Made by a program: the position numbers and the translations under genes. Source: Winogradskyella marina (GTDB lineage: Bacteria > Bacteroidota > Bacteroidia > Flavobacteriales > Flavobacteriaceae). From it: DNA of 64,000 nt. The stretch spans positions 124,001 to 188,000 of the forward strand of contig NZ_JADOET010000005.1 in the NCBI RefSeq assembly GCF_015645385.1. Reading direction: 5' to 3'. Shown here piece after piece: positions 17,896-25,112 of this stretch (its first letter is position 1; each line of letters starts with the position of its first letter). The notes beneath the pieces are model-generated. The model was given only the letters and a program-made list of their open reading frames with translations, had not been told where the DNA came from and made no database searches.

Positions 17896-18240
17896 GCTTT
17901 AAAATTATTGAATATAAATATAGGAATATATTGATTGCTAAGAGTGTAAAAATGTGTGTATTGCATAGTTTTGTGTATAGAATGCAAAAATTAGTATGAC
18001 CGTTTATACACTTTTTTTTACCATTCATACAAAACAATGTAAAAAAGTGGATTAATATGGTGATATTTGAATAATTAAAAGAGCCAGAAATTACGGCAAA
18101 TTAGGGGTTTGCTTTTTGGCTTTTATGCTATTAATGATTTATAATTAGGATCTAAAAATTCTAATCTTTCATTACTGTGTTAATTTATAATAAATGATTT
18201 TATAATTATTTATTATTAGTTTTAGTTAGTTATTAGGGAA

Positions 18241-18269
18241 AAAAGAGCGTTATGTAAACGCTCTTTTTT
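18241..18269 (+). terminator. Bidirectional hairpin terminator without an annotated upstream gene
   Basis: AAAAGAGCGTT, loop ATGTA, AACGCTCTTTT and further T residues: an 11-bp stem with A-tract before and U-tract after, so it works on either strand. Confidence 0.75.
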
Positions 18270-18497
18270 GTTGCTTTATACTAATGAGATTTAGAGACCT
18301 TAATTACCAATAAACTCGGTTGCTAGCCTTAGATTTAACACGATTAAACTTACAAATTTTTTCGTGTTAAAATTACAGTAAAACACTGAAAATCAAAGAG
18401 GTGGCGTGTCTTCGGGCGATTGTCTTTTTTTTTTGACTCGAAACTAATTTGTTAAGAACTTGTTGACAATGTTTATAAAATTACCTTTCTTTTTTAA

Positions 18498-18509
18498 TGA
18501 CAATTGTCA
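18498..18509. promoter_or_regulatory. 12-bp palindrome upstream of nrdB
   Basis: TGACAATTGTCA is a perfect palindrome; a half copy, TTGACAAT, lies about 30 bp upstream. Candidate operator for regulation of the ribonucleotide reductase operon; it does not closely resemble the NrdR boxes I know. Confidence 0.35.
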
Positions 18510-18649
18510 ATCTTTGTTGAGTGTAAAATAAAATGGATTTTTCTAGTCTTTAGATTTCAAAAAGCTGAAGAAAATTTTATTTTTTTTAAAATTCGCCCCT
18601 TTATTATAAAGGAAAAACATAGAACGTTTTACGGATTCATTAATACTTT

Positions 18650-18674
18650 TTAGAGTGGTTTAAAATCACTCTAA
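18650..18674 (+). promoter_or_regulatory. Hairpin in the nrdB leader
   Basis: TTAGAGTG, 9-nt loop, CACTCTAA, ending 29 bp before the nrdB ATG. No U-tract follows, so it is not a terminator; it may affect translation or message stability, or be a DNA site. Confidence 0.4.
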
Positions 18675-18703
18675 TGACTAAATAGGCTTTAAATTAAAGA
18701 GAT

Positions 18704-19978
18704 ATGGAGATTACTCAAATTATTAAAAGAGATTATGAAACAAGTCCGTTTGTTTTAAATAAAATTTCTAATGCGATTGAAAAAGCAATGCTTTCTGTTG
18801 GAAATGGCTCTAAAGAAGATGCCAACACAATTTCTGTAGATGTGTTGCAGACTTTACTTGATAGAAAAGGAAAAGATCATAACTATTTACCTACTGTAGA
18901 AGAAGTACAGGATTTAGTTGAGGAAAAATTAATGCAAAGTGCTTTTCATGATGTAGCAAAAGCCTACATATTATATAGAGACGAACAAGCACGACTTAGA
19001 AAAACAAATATTTTTGAGAAGCGTATTAATTTAAAACCTTATGAGTATCCAGAACTTAATGAATATGTAGATGCGATAAGACACTCGTATTGGATTCATT
19101 CAGAATTTAACTTTACAAGTGATATTCAGGATTTTAAGACAAGATTGACCATTGTAGAGCAAAATGCGATTAAAAACACAATGCTTGCAATTTCACAGAT
19201 TGAAGTTGCTGTGAAATCATTTTGGGGAGACATTTACCATAAAATGCCAAAACCAGAAATTGGGTCTGTTGGAGCCACATTTGCAGAAAGTGAAGTGCGC
19301 CACCAAGATGCATACTCTCACTTATTAGAGATTTTAGGTCTTAATAACGAGTTTAAAAACTTAAAGAAAAAGCCTGTAATAATGAGACGTGTTCATTATT
19401 TAGAAACAGCTTTGAAAAACGCAAAAAGTGAAGATAATAAAGAGTATGCAGAGTCTATTTTACTGTTTTCTCTTTTTATAGAACACGTGTCGCTTTTCTC
19501 TCAGTTTTTAATCATTATGGCTTTCAATAAGCATAAAAATATGCTAAAAGGTGTGTCTAATGTGGTTGAAGCAACCTCTAAAGAAGAGCAAATTCATGGT
19601 GATTTTGGAATTGATGTCATTAGAATTATTAAAAAAGAAAATCCAACATGGTTTGATGACGAGCATAGTACTTTAGTTAAAGAATTATGTAAAGAAGCTT
19701 TTATTTCAGAAAGTAAACTTATTGACTGGATTTTTGAAGCCGGAGAATTAGACTTCTTACCAAAAGATGTGATAAATGAATTTATAAAGAACAGATTTAA
19801 TAATTCATTAGAGAGTATTGGTATTGAAAAAGTATTTGATATCAACGAAGAATTAGTAGCACAAACCGAATGGTTTGATGACGAAATTATTGGAACAAAG
19901 CACGGAGATTTCTTCGTAAAGCGTTCTATCAACTATAGCAAAAGAACAAAAAGTATAACCAGCGACGACCTATTTTAA
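18704..19978 (+). CDS. nrdB: Class I ribonucleotide reductase beta subunit with N-terminal ATP-cone
   Basis: 424 residues. Residues 1-95 form an ATP-cone (IKRDYETSPFVLNKISNAIE), which normally sits on the catalytic subunit; the di-metal ferritin-like domain follows. SEVRHQDAYSHLLEIL supplies a Glu-x-x-His metal pair with a Tyr four residues after the His, the place of the radical Tyr in E. coli; a second pair lies in TSKEEQIHGDFG. Homologues in Leeuwenhoekiella and Flavobacterium johnsoniae have an ATP-cone on beta or a di-manganese centre in place of a tyrosyl radical, so this may be the same type. Only 3 bp separate it from nrdA. Confidence 0.93.
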   Translation: MEITQIIKRDYETSPFVLNKISNAIEKAMLSVGNGSKEDANTISVDVLQTLLDRKGKDHNYLPTVEEVQDLVEEKLMQSAFHDVAKAYILYRDEQARLRKTNIFEKRINLKPYEYPELNEYVDAIRHSYWIHSEFNFTSDIQDFKTRLTIVEQNAIKNTMLAISQIEVAVKSFWGDIYHKMPKPEIGSVGATFAESEVRHQDAYSHLLEILGLNNEFKNLKKKPVIMRRVHYLETALKNAKSEDNKEYAESILLFSLFIEHVSLFSQFLIIMAFNKHKNMLKGVSNVVEATSKEEQIHGDFGIDVIRIIKKENPTWFDDEHSTLVKELCKEAFISESKLIDWIFEAGELDFLPKDVINEFIKNRFNNSLESIGIEKVFDINEELVAQTEWFDDEIIGTKHGDFFVKRSINYSKRTKSITSDDLF

Positions 19979-19981
19979 ACT

Positions 19982-21778
19982 ATGAGCAACCACACTAACA
20001 CAGATCTTGAGAACAAATTGAACACAGAAGCAACAAAGACGTCTCAACACGACGACTTAATCAAAGCGAGAAAAGAAGCTATTAAAGAAGCTAAGGCTGA
20101 ACCAGAAATAAAATGGTTAACAGAGCATAGTCGTCAGTTTTTAGCCTCTGGTTACCTTACAGGAGATACTACTCCTGAGGAAAGAATTAGAGAAATTGCT
20201 AATAACGCAGAAAGAATTTTAGGCATTGAGGGTTATGCAGATAAGTTCTATGGCTATATGGCCGAAGGCTATTACTCATTAGCGTCTCCAGTGTGGTCTA
20301 ACTTTGGAAAAAGACGTGGCTTACCAATTAGTTGTTTTGGTTCGCACATTTCTGATGATATGGGAGATATCCTTTATACACAATCGGAAGTTGGTATGAT
20401 GTCTAAATTAGGTGGTGGAACGTCTGGTTATTTTGGTAAATTACGTCATAGAGGTGCGCCTGTAAAAAATAATGGTGAATCTTCTGGGGCTGTACACATT
20501 ATGCAATTGTTTGAGAAAATGGTTGATGTAGTAAGTCAAGGTTCTGTAAGAAGAGGTCGTTTTTCGCCATATTTACCAATAGATCATGCTGATATTCACG
20601 AGTTTTTAGAAATCGGTACGGAAGGTAATCCAATTCAAGAATTAACGCATGGTGTTACTGTAGGTAACGAGTGGATGCAAGAAATGATCGATGGTGATGC
20701 TGATAAAAGAGCCATTTGGGCAAAAGTGTTACAACGTAGAGGAGAAATAGGGTATCCTTATATCTTCTTTAGAGATAATGCTAACCATAATGCTCCAGAT
20801 GTATATAGAGATAATAAGCACGAAATTTACGCGAGTAATTTGTGTTCAGAAATTATGTTACCAACTAACGACAAGTGGTCGTTTGTATGTGTATTGTCAT
20901 CTATAAACTTATTACATTATGATAAGTGGAAAGATACAGATGCGGTTGAAACTATGGTTTATTTCTTAGATGCCGTTTTGGAAGAATTCATTACTAAATT
21001 AGAAGTGTACCGAGATTCTGAAGATAGAGATAATAGGCAAACTTTCATGTTTATGGAAAAAGCTTATAATTTCGCTAAAGAAAATAGAGCTTTAGGTTTA
21101 GGTGCTCTAGGATGGCACTCATTATTACAATCTAAAATGGTAGGTTTTGATAGTAAAGAAGCATTTGACTTAAACAGTGAAATCTTTAAAACTATAAAAG
21201 ATAAGTCGGTTAAGGCGTCTGAAGAATTAGCTAAATTATTTGGTGAGCCAGAAGTATTAAAAGGCTACGGAAGACGTAATACAACCTTAAATGCTGTTGC
21301 GCCAACAACCTCTTCGGCATTTATTTTAGGACAAGTATCTCAAGGTATTGAGCCAATTTGGTCTAACAGTTATGTAAAAGATATTGCCAAAATTAAAACG
21401 ACAATTAAGAACCCTTATTTAGTTGCGCTTTTAGAAGAAAAAGGCATGAACACTAATGAGGTATGGAGAAGTATTAGAGATTACGATGGATCTGTTCAGC
21501 ATTTAGAAGGACTTACAGAGCATGAAAAAGAGGTGTTTAAAACCTATTCTGAAATTGACCAAATGTCTATTATCTATCAGGCCGCAAACAGACAAAACCA
21601 TATAGATCAAGCACAGTCGTTAAACATTATGGTACATCCAGATATGCCAGTTAAAGATATTAATAAGCTTTATGTTACGGCTTGGCAATTGGGTGTAAAA
21701 TCATTGTACTACCAACACAGTATGAATGCTGCACAGAAGTTTAAGCAAAAGAAAGAATGTACCAGTTGTGAAGGGTAA
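19982..21778 (+). CDS. nrdA: Class I ribonucleotide reductase alpha subunit
   Basis: Reduces ribonucleotides to deoxyribonucleotides. 598 residues, short because the ATP-cone is missing here and carried by the beta subunit. Visible: substrate region FGKRRGLPISCFGSH with the first active-site Cys, SKLGGGTSGYFG specificity loop, active-site NLCSEIMLPT (Asn-Cys-Glu), the radical-transfer Tyr pair in GVKSLYYQHSM and a C-terminal KKECTSCEG that re-reduces the active site. Order nrdB then nrdA, with a hairpin and a terminator after the stop. Confidence 0.95.
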   Translation: MSNHTNTDLENKLNTEATKTSQHDDLIKARKEAIKEAKAEPEIKWLTEHSRQFLASGYLTGDTTPEERIREIANNAERILGIEGYADKFYGYMAEGYYSLASPVWSNFGKRRGLPISCFGSHISDDMGDILYTQSEVGMMSKLGGGTSGYFGKLRHRGAPVKNNGESSGAVHIMQLFEKMVDVVSQGSVRRGRFSPYLPIDHADIHEFLEIGTEGNPIQELTHGVTVGNEWMQEMIDGDADKRAIWAKVLQRRGEIGYPYIFFRDNANHNAPDVYRDNKHEIYASNLCSEIMLPTNDKWSFVCVLSSINLLHYDKWKDTDAVETMVYFLDAVLEEFITKLEVYRDSEDRDNRQTFMFMEKAYNFAKENRALGLGALGWHSLLQSKMVGFDSKEAFDLNSEIFKTIKDKSVKASEELAKLFGEPEVLKGYGRRNTTLNAVAPTTSSAFILGQVSQGIEPIWSNSYVKDIAKIKTTIKNPYLVALLEEKGMNTNEVWRSIRDYDGSVQHLEGLTEHEKEVFKTYSEIDQMSIIYQAANRQNHIDQAQSLNIMVHPDMPVKDINKLYVTAWQLGVKSLYYQHSMNAAQKFKQKKECTSCEG

Positions 21779-21783
21779 ATAAA

Positions 21784-21803
21784 ATTCCTGCGAAAGCAGG
21801 AAT
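21784..21803. repeat. Hairpin repeat with GAAA tetraloop after nrdA
   Basis: ATTCCTGC-GAAA-GCAGGAAT, an 8-bp stem with a GNRA loop starting 5 bp after the nrdA stop. Same family as the elements at 4864-4883 and 7616-7636. Confidence 0.7.
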
Positions 21804-21831
21804 CTTATAAAATTAAGTGTTAATTAAAGAG

Positions 21832-21859
21832 CCGCTCGTGTCAGTATGGGCGGTTTTTT
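21832..21859 (+). terminator. Terminator of the nrdB-nrdA operon
   Basis: CCGCTCGTG, loop TCAG, TATGGGCGG (nine pairs including G-U) followed by six T residues. Confidence 0.7.
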
Positions 21860-22321
21860 AAGGCGTAATTTTGAAGTGTTAAAAAACATTTAGTTTATTA
21901 ATAATGAGTTTTTTAGGTGTTTTATTTTGGAAACAGACCAAAATGTATTTCTAAATAGGTTGAACTATAAATAATTTGAAAAGTTAAATAAAAAAATATA
22001 AAATGAAGAGTTAGATGAAGACATAAAAAAAAGAGACATCGCGAAATATCTCTCTTGGTTTTTTGATTACAATATTCGGGGTCGGATCCAAATAAAAATG
22101 TAATTAATAAGAAACGAGATTAACTCATCTCACATTTTGTTCTGCAAAGAAACAAAATTTGAATACTTCTACCAAGTTAAATATTTCCACAAATGAGTTA
22201 GTGGCTTAAACTCGTAATGTTTTCAGGCTTTATGAACCTGAATTATTTATGAACCACTTTTTGTTAATAATTGTGTAAACGTTAAATATAGAGTTTATAC
22301 ATAAAATAAATAGTATAAATT
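21860..22321. other. 462-bp very AT-rich gap before the BRO gene
   Basis: No gene recognised. It holds a terminator-like hairpin (22031-22062: AAGAGA-cAT and ATa-TCTCTT, then a T-rich tract) with no gene leading into it, and an inverted repeat TTCAGG/CCTGAA near 22222-22242. Together with the foreign-looking gene that follows, it may be the remains of an inserted element. No integrase or attachment-site duplication was seen. Confidence 0.35.
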
Positions 22322-23092
22322 ATGCAAGTAGAAATATTCAAGTTTGAATCAGAAGAAGAACAAATGTTTAATGAAATTAGAACAGTAGAGATTGAAGGTG
22401 AAATTTGGTTTGTAGCAGCTAATGTTACTAACATATTAGGCTATTCAAACGGAAGAGATGCTGTTGATAGTTACTGTAGAAAAAAAGGTGTCGTGAAACA
22501 CGAGATCCCGACTCAAAACGGAAACCAAATCGTTACATTAATTAAAGAATCAAACGTTTATAGGTTAATATTTGAGTCAAAATTAGAATCGGCTGAAAAA
22601 TTTCAAGACTGGTTATTTGATGAAGTTATTCCTTCAATCAGAAAAAAAGGATTTTACGGAAAGATTAAAAGAAGTAAATCTCCTAATTTTTACTTAAGAT
22701 ATAAAGACAATCTTCATAAAATAGATAGAAATTACTTTTCTGTTATAAGTGAATTATTCGTAACACTAAATGCTGAATTGGAAAAAGTAGGTTATGAAAT
22801 TCCAGACAGAGGAGAAACAGGTAAACAAATAATGCCAGATATTTCAGTTGGCATAATGTTTTCAAACTATCTAAAAAAAAATAATTCCGAATTTAATGGC
22901 TCTCATAAATATTATGACCATTCATTTCCTGATGAGAGACCAGATGTTGAGGCTAGAATATATCCTGTAGAAGCTTTACCAATATTTAGAAGATTTGTAT
23001 TTGATAAATGGATACCTGAAAATGCTCAAAAGTATTTCAAAGATCGTGATCCGATAGCATTAGATTATTTGCCAAAACTCTTAGTAGGTTAA
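22322..23092 (+). CDS. BRO-N domain protein (phage antirepressor type), orphan
   Basis: 256 residues. Residues 15-115 form a BRO-N domain: EIWFVAANVTNILGYSNGRD, then HEIPTQNGNQIVTLIKESNV YRLIF and FQDWLFDEVIPSIRKKGFYG, the classic antirepressor pattern that binds DNA. The C-terminal half (YEIPDRGETGKQIMPDISVG, FRRFVFDKWIPENAQKYF) resembles phage P63C-type domains. No other phage gene is near it. It is insulated by terminators on both sides, and may be a prophage relic or a domesticated regulator or defence protein. Confidence 0.82.
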   Translation: MQVEIFKFESEEEQMFNEIRTVEIEGEIWFVAANVTNILGYSNGRDAVDSYCRKKGVVKHEIPTQNGNQIVTLIKESNVYRLIFESKLESAEKFQDWLFDEVIPSIRKKGFYGKIKRSKSPNFYLRYKDNLHKIDRNYFSVISELFVTLNAELEKVGYEIPDRGETGKQIMPDISVGIMFSNYLKKNNSEFNGSHKYYDHSFPDERPDVEARIYPVEALPIFRRFVFDKWIPENAQKYFKDRDPIALDYLPKLLVG

Positions 23093-23112
23093 AAGGGTTA
23101 TTATCTGAACTT

Positions 23113-23144
23113 AAAAAAGCATCTCAGAAATGAGATGCTTTTTT
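23113..23144. terminator. Bidirectional terminator between the BRO and DUF6503-like genes
   Basis: A 14-bp stem AAAAAAGCATCTCA/TGAGATGCTTTTTT closed by a GAAA tetraloop. Serves both convergent genes. Confidence 0.85.
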
Positions 23145-23169
23145 ATTTAAATATAGATTAAGAGACCTA

Positions 23170-23886
23170 TTATTCAACCAAAGTATCAGTCCCTAAATAT
23201 TTATCTGCTTTATTGTAATACCAAGCTCTTACTTTAGGCATTTTAATACCATTTACGTTAGCTTCTTCTGAAAGCAATATGTATTCACCTGAATCTGGTT
23301 TTTCTTTACCATGCTCATCTGTTTTAAAGAACTGATAGATTTCCATAGCAAAGGTTTCAGGATTAAAATAGAAATACCATACATCGCTTCCTACTGCTTC
23401 GTCATAGGTGACTTTTAAAACTAAGTATTCCTTTCCTTTAAAGGTTTTTCGTTCAACAGTATCACTAAGATTAGTGCCTGGATCTTTCAATTTCATAGGT
23501 AAACCATATAAATACGAATAGTAGTTTTTATATAGTGTGGCTCTATCGCAAGTCATGTTTTTTTCTTTAGCAGAAATGCTGTCTAAAACTTGCCCGTTAT
23601 AACGCATTTTACACTGTCCTTTATCTAAAGTGTAAGTTGTGGTAACAGTGTCTTTAGTAGCTGTAACACTAAAGTATTCTGCAGGTAAATTAATAGATAT
23701 GACACTGGTGCGTTTGGGAGATTTGGGTGTTGTCATTACTACGGTAAACGTATTATTAAACTGACTCCAATTGTTGTTTGGATCATGGTAATCTATCGCG
23801 TTTTTTAAGACCTCTTGTGAGGTTATATCTTGACTATAACCCGAAATAGATATAACGAGTGCCATCAGCATTAAAATAAACTTCAT
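23170..23886 (-). CDS. Exported DUF6503-like protein
   Basis: 238 residues with a cleavable signal peptide (LMLMALVISISGYSQ). The mature part has the look of a lipid-binding-like beta sheet (FNNTFTVVMTTPKSPKRTSV, DVWYFYFNPETFAMEIYQFF). I assign DUF6503 tentatively from this Bacteroidota-specific pattern; the function is unknown. No operon partner: terminators lie on both sides. Confidence 0.6.
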   Translation of the reverse strand: MKFILMLMALVISISGYSQDITSQEVLKNAIDYHDPNNNWSQFNNTFTVVMTTPKSPKRTSVISINLPAEYFSVTATKDTVTTTYTLDKGQCKMRYNGQVLDSISAKEKNMTCDRATLYKNYYSYLYGLPMKLKDPGTNLSDTVERKTFKGKEYLVLKVTYDEAVGSDVWYFYFNPETFAMEIYQFFKTDEHGKEKPDSGEYILLSEEANVNGIKMPKVRAWYYNKADKYLGTDTLVE

Positions 23887-23922
23887 ATTAAATATTTTTC
23901 TACAAAGTACAATTTAACAAAT

Positions 23923-23967
23923 AAAAAAAAGCATCCAATGCCGAATTGTTCGGGAGGATGCTTTTTT
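23923..23967 (-). terminator. Terminator of the OmpA-like gene
   Basis: Outer stem AAGCATCC/GGATGCTT, inner stem CCGAA/TTCGG, with A-tract and T-tract on the two sides, so it may also work on the plus strand. Confidence 0.75.
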
Positions 23968-23995
23968 AAATGTACCCATAAATAGGTTAATGGAA

Positions 23996-24847
23996 TTATT
24001 TTTCCTCCATAAGAGCAAAGAACTTATCAATGTTTGGCATTAAAATAATACGTGTTCTACGGTTTTTAGCACGATTATCTCTAGAATCGTTTTCAACTAA
24101 AGGTTGGTAGCTACTACGTCCAGATGCAATTAATTGTTCTGGTGCCACATTAAATTGTTTTTGTAATTTTCTCACTACAGAGGTTGCACGTAATACACTT
24201 AAATCCCAGTTATCTGCAATTTTATCTGTGTTAATACTTCTAGAATCTGTATGGCCTTCTACCATAACATCTAAGCTTGGCTCTGAGTTAATAACGTCAG
24301 CTAATTTCTTTAAGATTTTATCAGCTTTGTTTCCAACTCTGTAACTCGCCGTGTTAAATAACATATCATCATCTATAGAAATCATCACTACAGTTTCGTT
24401 GATGTCTACAACAATATCGTCGTCTTCATCTAGATCGCTAGTGTCCATAGCTTTGCTAAGGTTGTGCTGTATCGCTAAGTTCATAGAATCTTTTAACGTT
24501 TTTGCACCTGCTAATTTTTCTGGATCTACGTTTTGAAGCGTTGCGCGCATTTTTTCTTTACTTTCCCCAGAGGCTACTGTACCATCTTCAGAAACTTGAA
24601 ATTTTGCTTTGTTATCAATTGTTAAGCCTTCAACATCTTCATTTAAAGATTGAATTTTAGCATTGTATTGGCTAACACGCGCTTCAATTGCTGCGAACTT
24701 ATTTTCTAAATCTTCTTTTTCTACTCTTGTCTTCGTAAGCTCACTTACGGTTTCACCGTGTTGTTGCTCTAACGCAACGTATTTTTTCTTAGATACACAT
24801 GAACTTAATACGACAGCGGTTACTAATAGGATTGAAATTTTCTTCAT
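23996..24847 (-). CDS. OmpA-family peptidoglycan-binding lipoprotein
   Basis: 283 residues counted from the ATG at 24847, which begins KKISILLVTAVVLSSCVSKK: a lipoprotein signal with lipobox LSSC. The longer frame upstream to 24934 would hide this signal, so I reject it. After a coiled coil (about 25-75) comes an OmpA C-terminal domain (about 165-275) with MVEGHTDSRSINT and NRAKNRRTRIILMPN. It probably anchors the outer membrane to peptidoglycan. Confidence 0.87.
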   Translation of the reverse strand: MKKISILLVTAVVLSSCVSKKKYVALEQQHGETVSELTKTRVEKEDLENKFAAIEARVSQYNAKIQSLNEDVEGLTIDNKAKFQVSEDGTVASGESKEKMRATLQNVDPEKLAGAKTLKDSMNLAIQHNLSKAMDTSDLDEDDDIVVDINETVVMISIDDDMLFNTASYRVGNKADKILKKLADVINSEPSLDVMVEGHTDSRSINTDKIADNWDLSVLRATSVVRKLQKQFNVAPEQLIASGRSSYQPLVENDSRDNRAKNRRTRIILMPNIDKFFALMEEK

Positions 24848-25054
24848 TTTATAATTTTTGGTTATTATAGTTTTAAAGTTATATATACGATTAAAGGTCG
24901 ACTTTGGATGTTGAACGTCAAAATTATTTAACATTTTTGAGAATTTATTGCGATGTATTTGGCTTCGAATTATGATGACAAATACTTAAGGTTGTAGTCT
25001 AACTTATTAAAATTGATGACGTTGATTGGTTGTTCTTAGTTCGTTTTTCTACAC

Positions 25055-25092
25055 AAAAAAAGCTTCAAATCGAATTTAGACTTGAAGCTTTT
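25055..25092 (-). terminator. Terminator of the Pit gene
   Basis: AGCTTCAA (25061-25068) and TTGAAGCT (25082-25089), with A-tract upstream and T-tract on the minus transcript. Confidence 0.75.
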
Positions 25093-25112
25093 ATTATAAT
25101 GTTTAAAAAGAT

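Larger units (their letters stand above)
17896..18703. other. 808-bp intergenic region before nrdB with orphan terminator and leader palindromes
   Basis: No protein gene recognised. A -7-like TAGTTTTG lies at 17966-17973 (plus). A strong two-way terminator at 18241-18269 has no annotated gene leading into it from either side. Between them (about 18080-18125) nested complementary stretches AGCCA/TGGCT and GCAAA/TTTGC could fold. A possible small RNA of about 250-300 nt would fit (17980-18269), but this is weak. Further right, AACACG/CGTGTT (around 18340-18375), TGACAATTGTCA and a hairpin at 18650-18674 lie in the probable nrdB leader. No tRNA found. Confidence 0.4.

Noticed and set aside
22060-22100. 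tRNA 3' end or attachment site near the BRO gene
   Set aside because: The short GGTCGGATCC resemblance has no cloverleaf around it and no second copy was seen.
22322-23092. Intact prophage
   Set aside because: Only one phage-like gene; no integrase, terminase, capsid or lysis genes in the window.
24848-24934. Longer N-terminus of the OmpA lipoprotein
   Set aside because: The lipoprotein signal must be at the N-terminus; the ATG at 24847 places it there.
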